Part shown: positions 42,834 to 50,989 of the stretch, piece after piece
How the letters are laid out: every line of letters begins with the position of its first letter
Position numbering within the stretch: the first letter of the stretch is position 1
Assembly: GCF_004795855.1 (NCBI RefSeq)
Contig: NZ_CP039252.1
Coordinates: forward strand, 2,356,001-2,420,000
Reading direction: 5' to 3'
Origin: Hydrogenophaga sp. PAMC20947
GTDB taxonomy: Bacteria > Pseudomonadota > Gammaproteobacteria > Burkholderiales > Burkholderiaceae_C
DNA length: 64,000 nucleotides
Made by a program: the position numbers and the translations under genes
The notes under the pieces: model-generated
What the model saw: the letters and a program-made list of their open reading frames with translations, nothing else
Told to the model about the DNA's origin: nothing
Database searches by the model: none

Positions 42834-44300
42834 CTACAAAGGCAATGTCATCCGCACCAAGGTTCCGCAGCCAGGTTCGCTCAGGATCACGAGTTGGCCG
42901 CCAACGGCGACCGCACGCCGGCGCATGCTTGTCAGGCCTTTTCCGCCAGATTGCCCCGGCTCGGGGACATCAAAGCCTGCGCCATCGTCGTGAACCTCCA
43001 GCAACAAGGCTTCTCCCGGTGGTGGCGCATGACAACGCACCGTCACCCGAGTTGCTCCCGAATGGCGCATGACATTGGCCAATGCTTCCTGTGCAACGTG
43101 CAGCACTTGGCGGCTGCGGTCATCGTTCAGTTGTAACAGAGGTCCATCGTAGGCGACCTCCCAGGTCAGTTCGATGCCTTGCCGATCAAGCGAATGTTGC
43201 ACCCGATAGCGCAGACGCCCCAGGGCGTCGAGCACGTTTTCATGCGTCTCCTCGATGTCATCGACGAGGATCTTCACATCCAGCAGGCATTGTTCCAGAG
43301 CCGACGCGACCACCCGTTGCTGGGAATCGGCGGGATCAAGCGACGAGATGATGCTCACGATTTGTGAACCCACCCCGTCGTGAAGGTCCTGGGCAATCCG
43401 CCGACGGGCCAGCTGGGTCTTTGCGTCCGGCCCAGATACCGACCCGCCCGTTTCGCCCTCTCCTCCTGTGCCACCCACCAGCGTCTTCATGGGGGGCGGC
43501 AGGGTTTCTCCCGCAAAGAATGAGCTTTCAAACGGGTTCTCGTTGGAAGCGTTGGCTCCGCCACGGCTGGGGATGCGCTGCGAGACCAGGAGCCAGAGCA
43601 TTAACAGATAAGCCGCAAACATGTAGTGCACGGGCGACGCCTCCGAGACGCCCCGGTCAGCCGCCGACATGTTGGTCAGCATGATGCCAAAACCCATCAG
43701 GCTGGCCCCCAGAATCAGCCAGGCCCGGGCCTCGCCATTCACCAGCAGCTCGCGGCCCAGCATCAGGAACAGCAGGGTGCCGCCCAGCACATTCAGGATG
43801 CGCCAGGCCTGGAATGCTGGCTCGATCCAGCTGCCGGTGACACAGGCAGCCAGCAACACCAGCAAAGCCACCACCAAATGCCCCCAAGCCAACGCCCTTA
43901 AACGGTGCGTTTCGAAAGGTGCGCTCCACAAAAGAAACTGGCACGCTGAGAAGGCGGTCAGCTGGTAGGTCACGTGGATCAGGCAGGCGGCGGCCAGCTC
44001 CGTGGGGGCGAGCTCTTCCCAACCATGACTGAGCATGACCATGAGCCAGCTCAAAACAGTCAACAAGAACCAATGATCAATTTTGGGCGGTGTATTGGAT
44101 TCAACCCGCAGGCCAATGGAGACCGAGGTCAGGAGGGCCAGCAAGGCCGCCAACAGGCCCAGCACCCAACCCGCATGCACCATCAACGAGCTCATCCAGA
44201 CCTCGGCAGGGGCAGCGATTTCGATCAAGGAAGCCACGGCCAGCGCAACGATCAACAACGCCCAGATCAAACGCCCCGGGGCCAGCAGTCGGCTCAACAT
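42834..44300 (-). CDS. NarX/DegS-type sensor histidine kinase
   Basis: A 488-residue membrane kinase. The first 230 residues hold about seven hydrophobic segments and no large periplasmic sensor. A Gly-rich linker leads to a HisKA_3 dimerisation domain with the phosphorylated His in RIAQDLHDGVGSQI (about 305) and an HATPase_c domain (VAQEALANVMRHSGA, DDGAGFDVPEPGQSGGKGLTSMRRRA). This type pairs with NarL/FixJ regulators, and such a gene lies 180 bp upstream. The signal it senses is not evident. Confidence 0.88.
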   Translation of the reverse strand: MLSRLLAPGRLIWALLIVALAVASLIEIAAPAEVWMSSLMVHAGWVLGLLAALLALLTSVSIGLRVESNTPPKIDHWFLLTVLSWLMVMLSHGWEELAPTELAAACLIHVTYQLTAFSACQFLLWSAPFETHRLRALAWGHLVVALLVLLAACVTGSWIEPAFQAWRILNVLGGTLLFLMLGRELLVNGEARAWLILGASLMGFGIMLTNMSAADRGVSEASPVHYMFAAYLLMLWLLVSQRIPSRGGANASNENPFESSFFAGETLPPPMKTLVGGTGGEGETGGSVSGPDAKTQLARRRIAQDLHDGVGSQIVSIISSLDPADSQQRVVASALEQCLLDVKILVDDIEETHENVLDALGRLRYRVQHSLDRQGIELTWEVAYDGPLLQLNDDRSRQVLHVAQEALANVMRHSGATRVTVRCHAPPPGEALLLEVHDDGAGFDVPEPGQSGGKGLTSMRRRAVAVGGQLVILSEPGCGTLVRMTLPL

Positions 44301-44480
44301 GGCGCGGCACCCTGTGAGCCCGTGTGTGTCAGCACCGCGTTCTCCGTCGCGATCGGGTCACTGCCACTGTGAGCCGGCGAAAACAGGAAGGGGCTTTTCC
44401 GCAGTTCATTCCATATGCCGTGGGCACTTTCGATGTGGCCATGATGAAGTCCAACGCATGTCAAAGCGTGCCGATCCCGG

Positions 44481-45272
44481 TTAGAGCAACCCCCGCTCCG
44501 TCGCACAACTGACCGCCTGAGCACGCGTGCGCACCTGCAGCTTGTGGTAAATATTGCGGATGTGTGTGTTGACCGTTTGTCCGCTGATCACCAGCCGTGT
44601 TCCGATCTCTGGGCTGGTGTAGCCGCAGGCCACCATCTTCAACACTTCTTTCTCACGGTCGGAGAGGCGTTCTCGCTGGTTGGGTCGCGTGGACGGAGCG
44701 GCCTGACGGGTATCGAGACGGTTGAGGAGGCGGCGCGCCAGGTTGGGGGTGATTGAGGCGCCGCCATTGACGACCTGCAGCACAGCCTGGGGGAAGTTGC
44801 CAAACCAGGAATTTTTGATGAGGTATCCCGTTGCGCCCAGCTCAAAAGCGCGCAACGCGTGTTCCTCGTCTTCAATCGCCGAGATCACGACCACCTCGGT
44901 CATGGGGGCCAAGGTCTTCACCTGCTCGATCAGGTCAAAACCACACCCGTCGCCCAGGTTCAGGTCAACGAGCATCACGTCGAAATCGTGGTGCCCCACC
45001 TTGCGACGCCCATCCCGCAGGCAACCGGCCTGGCCCACCAGATGAATGCGCTTGTCGCCGAGCAATTCCTGGGCAATGACGTGGCTCACATGGGGGTCGT
45101 CGTCCACCAGCAGTACCCGCACCGGCTGCTCTTCTTGCCCCACCAGGAAGTCTGGCCAGACCGACGGGGGATTGCTGTGCATGGCGAACTGCCGGCCCCC
45201 ACGCTGCGGCTCACTCCAGGGCGCGTGCGCTGCAACGGCATGTGTCCCCGTGGATTCAAATGCTTTGTTCAT
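44481..45272 (-). CDS. NarL/LuxR-family response regulator, divergent from the fibre operon
   Basis: A 263-residue protein with an extra N-terminal region of about 50 residues before the receiver (VRVLLVDDDPHVSHVIAQ). The phospho-acceptor Asp is in VMLVDLNLGDGCG, and the closing Lys in TGYLIKNSWFG. The C-terminal LuxR HTH is LSDREKEVLKMVACGYTSPEIGTRL through VNTHIRNIYHKLQVRTRAQAV. The divergent position next to a CsgG-like operon mirrors CsgD, the LuxR-type regulator of curli, although CsgD lacks a cognate kinase here. Confidence 0.88.
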   Translation of the reverse strand: MNKAFESTGTHAVAAHAPWSEPQRGGRQFAMHSNPPSVWPDFLVGQEEQPVRVLLVDDDPHVSHVIAQELLGDKRIHLVGQAGCLRDGRRKVGHHDFDVMLVDLNLGDGCGFDLIEQVKTLAPMTEVVVISAIEDEEHALRAFELGATGYLIKNSWFGNFPQAVLQVVNGGASITPNLARRLLNRLDTRQAAPSTRPNQRERLSDREKEVLKMVACGYTSPEIGTRLVISGQTVNTHIRNIYHKLQVRTRAQAVSCATERGLL

Positions 45273-45758
45273 AAGGCCTCCTGCAACCAGTTCATGTCAA
45301 CCCTCTTCAATCCACTTTGCGCCTGCAGCTGAAAGCATGAGAGGCTGAATGACCTCTATACCCGGCTTTGCAGTGGACTTTTTGTCACTCTAAGTGGTTA
45401 TTTGATACAGGTGACGTAACCATTTCACGAATAACACGCTTTGTTACCTTTGTTGCATTATGAATCTGATCACTTTATTTTCCATGTGCTAGCTTTTTTT
45501 GTAGCACGTATGTGCTGCGTATTCAGCTCCCCCGCCAACATGTCACCCGATTTACCTCATTTGAAGTCACATCTTTTAACTAACGTTTACACGCGATTGG
45601 TTACCCCTCCTCAAACCGTGACACTGAACCCAGACAAAGCGAAAAGCAATGCGCAGCCCCTCCAGGCCCAGCAAAGCCCACCGCCGAGTCACTAGGCTGG
45701 TGGCGCCGGAAACCTCCGACCCGCCGGGAAATGGGAATCAACTTTTTGGGGAAACATC
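45273..45758. promoter_or_regulatory. Divergent regulatory region of the fibre operon
   Basis: 486 AT-rich bp with no gene I believe. GGTGACGTAACC (45410-45421) is nearly palindromic; GTTACC (45443-45448) and GGTTAC (45599-45604) repeat its half. GTGCTA (45486-45491) and TAGCAC (45502-45507) flank a T-run, and AGCAC-GTAT-GTGCT overlaps it. These are candidate sites for the neighbouring response regulator. The fibre gene has GGGGA 7 nt before its ATG. Confidence 0.5.
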
Positions 45759-46205
45759 ATGAAAAAGCTTGTCATCATTGCATCAGCAGCTCTTGCATCT
45801 CTCGCCTTCGCTGGCGGTTCTGACCCAGAGATCGTCATCGACGGCAACTCGCTGCAAGTCGTAGCAGCAACATCTTCGGTCTTCCTGAACGCAGCAACAG
45901 GCGACGACGCCTATGCACAACAAAACGTGTCCAGCAACTCCGGAAACGTTGAAATTGACGGGACCTCGATTCAACTGACCGCAGCCCGCGGTTCGCTTGT
46001 GGCCAACCTCGCCTTGGGCGAAGACGCTTACGCCAGCCAGAACATTTCGTCGAACATCGGCAAAGTCAGCGTCGATGGCCTGTCAGTGCAGCTCACCGCG
46101 CTGAACAACTCGGGCGTGGTCAACGTGGCAGGCGAAGACACCCGGGCTATTCAAAACGTGGCCAGCAACAACGGTTGCGTGTCTTGCCAGCCCGGCCATC
46201 ACTAA
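45759..46205 (+). CDS. Secreted repeat protein, candidate curli-like fibre subunit
   Basis: A 148-residue exported protein. Signal peptide MKKLVIIASAALASLAFAGG. Three repeats of about 39 residues follow (25-63, 64-102, 103-139), consensus V-x-I-D-G-x-S-x-Q-L-x-A, then S-x-V-x-N-x-A, and G-E-D-A-Y-A-x-Q-N-V-S-S-N. Regular spacing of Asn, Gln, Ser and Ala with hydrophobic positions resembles the strand-turn-strand repeats of curli and Fap amyloids but is not the same motif. The tail NGCVSCQPGHH has a CxxC and two His. No catalytic domain. It is first in an operon with a CsgG-like channel, so I infer a surface fibre or coat subunit. Not named in any family I know. Confidence 0.75.
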   Translation: MKKLVIIASAALASLAFAGGSDPEIVIDGNSLQVVAATSSVFLNAATGDDAYAQQNVSSNSGNVEIDGTSIQLTAARGSLVANLALGEDAYASQNISSNIGKVSVDGLSVQLTALNNSGVVNVAGEDTRAIQNVASNNGCVSCQPGHH

Positions 46206-46211
46206 AGGGTA

Positions 46212-46248
46212 GCAGCGCTTCTCGGCCCTTCGGGGCTTGAAGCGTTGC
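46212..46248 (+). terminator. UUCG-capped hairpin after the fibre gene
   Basis: Outer arms GCAGCGCTTC/GAAGCGTTGC (one G-U pair) enclose GCCC-TTCG-GGGC, a stable UUCG tetraloop. There is no U-run, so it more likely stabilises the upstream mRNA end or causes partial termination than acts as a full stop. It lies 7 bp after the fibre stop and 32 bp before the next gene. Confidence 0.7.
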
Positions 46249-46279
46249 CAATCGATCACTTCACCGTCGAAGGTTTGCC

Positions 46280-46720
46280 ATGAAAACAGCTCAAGTTCTT
46301 TCAGGCGCCTTCGCCACGGTGGTTGCCCTCATGGGTGCGCTCACATGGCTCCCAGCGTTCGCTGCCCCTGGCGAAGACCCCATTCAACTCAACGGCCCGG
46401 TGCAATACCGGCTGATGCCCACTGCGCCACAAAACCGATCTGGCGACATGGACAGCGCCACCGACATTCCCGCCTGGATGCGCGCACGAATGACGCGTTA
46501 TGTGGCGAAAGCCTATTCGGCCACCGCCGACGATGGCTCGATTTACACCGACAACGACGTGGTAACCACCGTTCAGACCGAAGGCCTGAGAAAAACCTGC
46601 GTGCAAGAAGTCGGCTCCAACACCGTACCCGCTGGCGGCACCCTGGGCACGCGCTACGGACCACAAACACAGGACCAAGTGGTCGTCTTGCGAGGAGACC
46701 TCGTCAACGTTTGCCGATAG
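46280..46720 (+). CDS. Small secreted protein of the fibre operon
   Basis: A 146-residue protein, signal peptide to about residue 28 (WLPAFA-APGED). GAAGG precedes the ATG. The mature part has two Cys only (RKTCVQEV and the last-but-one residue, VNVCR), likely a disulfide, and the VVVLRGDLVNVCR tail is beta-strand-like. No family recognised. Placed between the fibre gene and the channel, like CsgE/CsgF or HfaD-type accessories, but shows no visible sequence similarity to them. Confidence 0.65.
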   Translation: MKTAQVLSGAFATVVALMGALTWLPAFAAPGEDPIQLNGPVQYRLMPTAPQNRSGDMDSATDIPAWMRARMTRYVAKAYSATADDGSIYTDNDVVTTVQTEGLRKTCVQEVGSNTVPAGGTLGTRYGPQTQDQVVVLRGDLVNVCR

Positions 46721-46757
46721 ACGATAGAACGAACAACAACCGAAGGTCGAGGTCATC

Positions 46758-48446
46758 ATGAACAAGCAGCAGCCCTTTGCCACCCCAATGGCACACCACA
46801 CACATAAACCCCTGTCCGTCTCCTTGGTGGCTGCCGCCTTGTTCATCAGTGGGTGTTCGACGCCTCTGGATGCCCGAAAAGACACGGGATTCCAATCGAA
46901 CGCTCATGCCATGGACCGGCCAGCGAACCGCCCGGTGCGCTCGTTGTCGAGCTTTTCGGACTCGCTCATGTGCATGGACCACATGTTCCGTGACGCCGAG
47001 GTTCCCACGACCTTGATCACCAGCAAACAAATCCCGGATTACTCTGGCCGTGTGCCCGTCGCCACCAAAGACATGATCATCACCGCGTTGTCTCAAATGT
47101 CACGGCTGAGCAACGCGTTCCGGTATGTGGATTTCGAAGTGGACATTGCGCGCCAGGACACGGTGCAAAACCTCACCACCATTCTGCTCAACAACAACCA
47201 GATCAAGTTGCAGCGCCCGGCGCTGTATGTTTCAGGGGCTGTGGCGTTTGTGGATCAAAACGTGATCAACAACCGCTTTGATGTCGGAACTTCGGCCTCG
47301 CGTCTGGAGACCGGGTTCAGCAAAGATAACAAGGCCACCATCATTGGCATGGACCTTCAGCTGGGCGACTTCCGCTCGCGCACCCTGATCCCTGGCCTAG
47401 ACTCGGCAAACGAGGTCATCGTCGGTTCAGGAGGGCAGGGTCTTGACCTTGCCGGGCGCATCGGCGACTACGGTTGGCAATTCAATGTCGGTCGCGACTA
47501 CACACAGGGATCGGGCGCAGCCGTTCGCACACTGGTCGACCTGGCCATGATCGAGCTGACCGGCAAATGGACCCGCCTGCCCTACTGGCAATGCCTCACG
47601 CTGGAGCAGGCCCACCCCTACTTTCAGCGTCAATTGCGCGATTGGTACGAGGAAGGCAGCACAGCCGTGCGTGGGGCTCTCGTGAAAAACTCCCTGGTGA
47701 GTGCAGGCTACCTGCCCGCCAACATCCAGGGCTTGCCTCTCAACCACCCCCAGATGCGCGACGCCATTTCCAGGTACCAGGCCGACCAAGGGATGGTGGT
47801 CACCGGGGTCGTGGATTTCATGACCTACGAACGCGCGCTGCGCCAGTATGTAGCTTTGGGCGACAAGGGGGAGTTGATTCGTGTTGGGTGGACGCCCACC
47901 GTGGATACACCCACGCAACCCAACATCAACGATGGCACGGTCACCGCAGCGCCCACAGGTGCACCCTACGGATCGCCACCCAACCCACTGGGCTTGAACC
48001 TGCAAATGGAAAACCTGGTGGCCGACAAGTCGAAATTCGAACAAGGCACACAAATATTCCTGTCAGCAACCGTGTCGCGGGCCGCACACCTCTACTGCTA
48101 CCTGCAGGCCTCGAACGGAAAGGTGCAGCGCATCTTGCCGAACCCCACCAACCGTGCGTCGCTCGTTTCAGCCAATCAAACCGTTCGCATTCCTGACTGG
48201 ATGGCGCCCAACCCAGGCTTCATACTGGACGCAGGCTTGCCCGGCAATGAAGCGGCCGCTTGCTTCGCCACCGGCGACGATGTCTTTGCGATGCTGCCAG
48301 CACCCATGCAAATTGATGGCTTGCAGCTGATAGAAGGATTTGAAGGCATGGACAGCATCCAAAAGGCTTTCGAACAAGCCGCTGTCGGCACCGAACTGAC
48401 CACCCAGCGCATGCAGTGGACATCGCTTCCACGCAACAGCCGCTGA
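46758..48446 (+). CDS. CsgG/HfaB-like lipoprotein channel with peptidoglycan-binding and DUF4384-like domains
   Basis: A 562-residue lipoprotein; lipobox FISGC puts the lipidated Cys at 33. Residues 62-282 follow CsgG order: ATKDMIITALSQM for the helix, RYVDFEV, then ALYVSGAVAFVDQNV for the strand after the membrane-facing region, IIGMDLQLGDFRSR for the second strand and AAVRTLVDLAMIELTGKW for the helix before the conserved aromatic-Cys end. Residues 305-365 are a PG-binding-1-type three-helix module (AISRYQADQGMVVTGVVDFMT). Residues 412-545 look like DUF4384 (IFLSATVSRAAHLYCYLQ, ILPNPTNRASLV, VRIPDW). CsgG forms a 9-fold outer membrane pore for curlin; the fused wall-binding domain is unusual. 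Assignment is by eye, needs profile confirmation. Confidence 0.75.
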   Translation: MNKQQPFATPMAHHTHKPLSVSLVAAALFISGCSTPLDARKDTGFQSNAHAMDRPANRPVRSLSSFSDSLMCMDHMFRDAEVPTTLITSKQIPDYSGRVPVATKDMIITALSQMSRLSNAFRYVDFEVDIARQDTVQNLTTILLNNNQIKLQRPALYVSGAVAFVDQNVINNRFDVGTSASRLETGFSKDNKATIIGMDLQLGDFRSRTLIPGLDSANEVIVGSGGQGLDLAGRIGDYGWQFNVGRDYTQGSGAAVRTLVDLAMIELTGKWTRLPYWQCLTLEQAHPYFQRQLRDWYEEGSTAVRGALVKNSLVSAGYLPANIQGLPLNHPQMRDAISRYQADQGMVVTGVVDFMTYERALRQYVALGDKGELIRVGWTPTVDTPTQPNINDGTVTAAPTGAPYGSPPNPLGLNLQMENLVADKSKFEQGTQIFLSATVSRAAHLYCYLQASNGKVQRILPNPTNRASLVSANQTVRIPDWMAPNPGFILDAGLPGNEAAACFATGDDVFAMLPAPMQIDGLQLIEGFEGMDSIQKAFEQAAVGTELTTQRMQWTSLPRNSR

Positions 48447-48483
48447 CCGGCAAGCTCGCCATCCGTTGCCACCAGGGGTTGCC

Positions 48484-49671
48484 ATGCGCCAGACTTTTTC
48501 GCTCAGTTGGCATGTGCAACTCCCTGTTCATGCTGTTGTGGTTGCGATCTGGGCGCTAACGCTGGTCACACCGGTTCAGGCGGGCACCCAGATTGCGCCC
48601 ACCGAAAGCCCAGACATTGGTGCACCCATTGAGCCATCCCCATGGCCATCATCGGACATGGCCCTGGACCCGATTGAGCCACGCCCTCTTCAACGCTTTG
48701 ATCCGCAAGATCTCGACACCACCAGCGAGCTCGCTGCATTGACTCGAATCGCAGATTCGCCCGCCGTCCGGGCACAATTGAAAAGCAAGCGGCGTCCCAG
48801 AAGCAGCGCTTACCTGTCCGCAGGCAACGCCGCTTGGACTCTGGGGCTGATCTATTTGCACGGGGCTGGCGTTCCACAGGATCTGAGCCAAGCCCACCTG
48901 TGGTTTGAACGGGCCTTGGCGTTGGGCGCTCGACAAGCGCTGGCGGGCATGGCCTGGTGCGCCATCGAAGGTTGTGCGGGCCTGCCGGAACCCTCCAAGG
49001 CCGAGCAATGGATTCGACCGCTTCGCGCCATCAACCGCCCCTTGGCACTCTATTTGCAATGGCTGGCGCTGGATCGCCTGAGGCCACTGCACACCGCGAC
49101 ACCCGACCTCCAGAACAACGATCTAGAACCACCACTCATCGCGCCGGAATTGCTGATCAGTGCAGCGCGCGCTGGCAACATCCACGCTTTGATCGAGCTG
49201 GGTTTGAATGCTGTGGCCAAGCAGCAGCCAGACAAAGCATTGAAGTACTTTCAACAGGCAGCAGGCGATTCGGCGATTGCTGCTGCCAATGCCGCCATCG
49301 TGGCGCAAGGCGAGCAGCCCCGGAACGACCCCAGAAGCGACGCCAGCAAAGTCGCCGCGGAACTGCTGAACCAGGCTCAGCGCTTTCACCGGGGCTCCGG
49401 CGTTTCCGTCAACTACTCCGAGGCCATCCGCCTCTACCGACTGGCTGACGCCAAAGGCAGCAAAGAAGCAGGGCGCATGCTGGCCCTGATCTATTCACGG
49501 CCATTGGTGGGGGGGAACGTGGATTTTTCCTGGTTCAGCCAGCTCAGCGAGCTGGACCTGACTCAATCGACCCCGGGCCTGCGGATCAAAACTGCGCCAC
49601 GCCAGCTGCAGCGCGAACGCACCCCCCTGATCGATCTGCTGCCTGAAAAGTGGCGGACCCGCATCTACTGA
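48484..49671 (+). CDS. Secreted Sel1-repeat protein of the fibre operon
   Basis: A 395-residue protein starting MRQTFSLSWHVQLP (AGGGG precedes) with signal peptide ending TPVQAG. Sel1-like repeats: NAAWTLGLIYLHGAGVPQD and AHLWFERALALGARQAL (about residues 120-160), then ALIELGLNAVAKQQPDKALKYFQQAAGD and FHRGSGVSVNYSEAIRLYRLADAKGSKEAGRMLALIY. Sel1 proteins scaffold protein complexes in the envelope; its place after the channel suggests an assembly or anchoring partner. Ends 37 bp before the convergent transporter gene on the other strand. Confidence 0.8.
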   Translation: MRQTFSLSWHVQLPVHAVVVAIWALTLVTPVQAGTQIAPTESPDIGAPIEPSPWPSSDMALDPIEPRPLQRFDPQDLDTTSELAALTRIADSPAVRAQLKSKRRPRSSAYLSAGNAAWTLGLIYLHGAGVPQDLSQAHLWFERALALGARQALAGMAWCAIEGCAGLPEPSKAEQWIRPLRAINRPLALYLQWLALDRLRPLHTATPDLQNNDLEPPLIAPELLISAARAGNIHALIELGLNAVAKQQPDKALKYFQQAAGDSAIAAANAAIVAQGEQPRNDPRSDASKVAAELLNQAQRFHRGSGVSVNYSEAIRLYRLADAKGSKEAGRMLALIYSRPLVGGNVDFSWFSQLSELDLTQSTPGLRIKTAPRQLQRERTPLIDLLPEKWRTRIY

Positions 49672-49713
49672 CGACCGCCGTCTGCAGCCCTTCGGTAGAG
49701 TGGCTGAAGGCAT

Positions 49714-50928
49714 TCAACTGCTGCGCACCGGCGCCGCCGTATGTGGCGCTTGCCCGCGCAAGGTGATCCAAGTGAGGGCCACGCCCGTCAAGGCTCCTGC
49801 GGCCATGCCCGCCACCATGGGCAGAGGCTTGCCATTGGCAAACAGGCTCACGATGCCCATGGCCGCAGCACCGCCCAGCATCTGCAGGGTACCCATCAAA
49901 GCCGAGGCCGTCCCGGCGATGGCGCCATGCCGGTCCAGCGCCAGCACCGATGCGGTCGGAATCACCAGGCCCATGAAGCCGCTGGCCACGAAGTAAAGGC
50001 TCATCAACACCAGCAGGCTGTCGCCGCCGGCCAGGTAAAACGCCAGCAGGCTCACCATGAACACGCCCGATGCGCTGGCCGCGAACTTCACCAGGCGCAC
50101 CAGACCGAAACGTTTGCCGAGCGCGGCCGTGAACTGCGACGCACCGATGAAAGAAATGGCGTTCAGCGAAAACGCAAGGCTGTATTGCACGGGTGTGAGC
50201 CCGTAATGGTTGATCAATACAAAAGGTGACCCGGCCAGAAAAACAAAAAAGCCTGCCATCGCACTGGCGCTGATGCCCACCAGGCCCAGGAAATAGCGGT
50301 CCCGCAGCAAGACACCATAGGCACCTACGGCACTGCCCAGGCTGCTCGCCACCCGCTGTTCAGGCCCTCGGGTCTCTTTGAGCAGGTAGTGGATCAGGAA
50401 CATGCCCGCCAAGGCTGCCAGCGCCACACACCAGAAAACGCCACGCCAGCCCGCCACCGCAATCACGCCGCTGCCAGCCAAGGGCGCCAATATGGGTGAC
50501 ACACTGAACACCAGCATCAGCAACGACATCATGCGCGCGGCCTCGGTGCCGGTGTGCAGATCGCGCACCACCGCGCGCGGAATCACCATCCCCGCAGCGG
50601 CCCCCAAACCCTGAACAAACCGCAAGGCGATCAACGTCTGCACATCGGTGGTGAACGCGCAGCCGATGCTCGCCAGCGTAAAAATGCCGAGCCCAAAGTA
50701 CAGTGGAGGCTTGCGCCCCACCATGTCGGAGATGGGGCCGTACAACAGTTGGCCAGAACCCAGCGCCAAGAAGAACACGGTGAGCGTGAGCTGCACTTGC
50801 CCCACCTCGGCCCCCAAGCTCTGGCCGATATCGGGCAAAGCGGGCAAGTACATGTCGATCGCAAACGGACCGATGGCGGAAATCAAGCCCAGTATCAGGG
50901 CCATTTTCAAGTAACGAGAGACGGGCAT
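49714..50928 (-). CDS. Bcr/CflA-family drug efflux transporter
   Basis: A 404-residue major facilitator protein with 12 predicted segments. Start MPVSRYLKMALILGLISAIGPFAID, followed by MYLPALPDIGQSLG; then FFLALGSGQLLYGPISDMVGRKPPL, the MFS motif A, and GLGAAAGMVIPRAVVRDLH of the Bcr subfamily. Probably exports bicyclomycin- or chloramphenicol-like compounds or sulfonamides. Intergenic region to the upstream gene is 61 bp. Confidence 0.9.
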   Translation of the reverse strand: MPVSRYLKMALILGLISAIGPFAIDMYLPALPDIGQSLGAEVGQVQLTLTVFFLALGSGQLLYGPISDMVGRKPPLYFGLGIFTLASIGCAFTTDVQTLIALRFVQGLGAAAGMVIPRAVVRDLHTGTEAARMMSLLMLVFSVSPILAPLAGSGVIAVAGWRGVFWCVALAALAGMFLIHYLLKETRGPEQRVASSLGSAVGAYGVLLRDRYFLGLVGISASAMAGFFVFLAGSPFVLINHYGLTPVQYSLAFSLNAISFIGASQFTAALGKRFGLVRLVKFAASASGVFMVSLLAFYLAGGDSLLVLMSLYFVASGFMGLVIPTASVLALDRHGAIAGTASALMGTLQMLGGAAAMGIVSLFANGKPLPMVAGMAAGALTGVALTWITLRGQAPHTAAPVRSS

Positions 50929-50989
50929 GGCGCCGATTGTGCGTCATGGGTGGAAACCCTGGACTTGGCCGGCTACCGGGCGGCTTGAA

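Noticed and set aside
45441..45695. 84-residue ORF in the fibre operon promoter region
   Set aside because: No ribosome site, no similarity to any known small protein, and it overlaps repeated regulatory-looking motifs; more likely chance.
45759..46205. CxxC plus HH in the fibre subunit as a haem-binding site
   Set aside because: The haem c signature needs His directly after the second Cys (CxxCH); here CVSCQ is not followed by His, so it is not a cytochrome.
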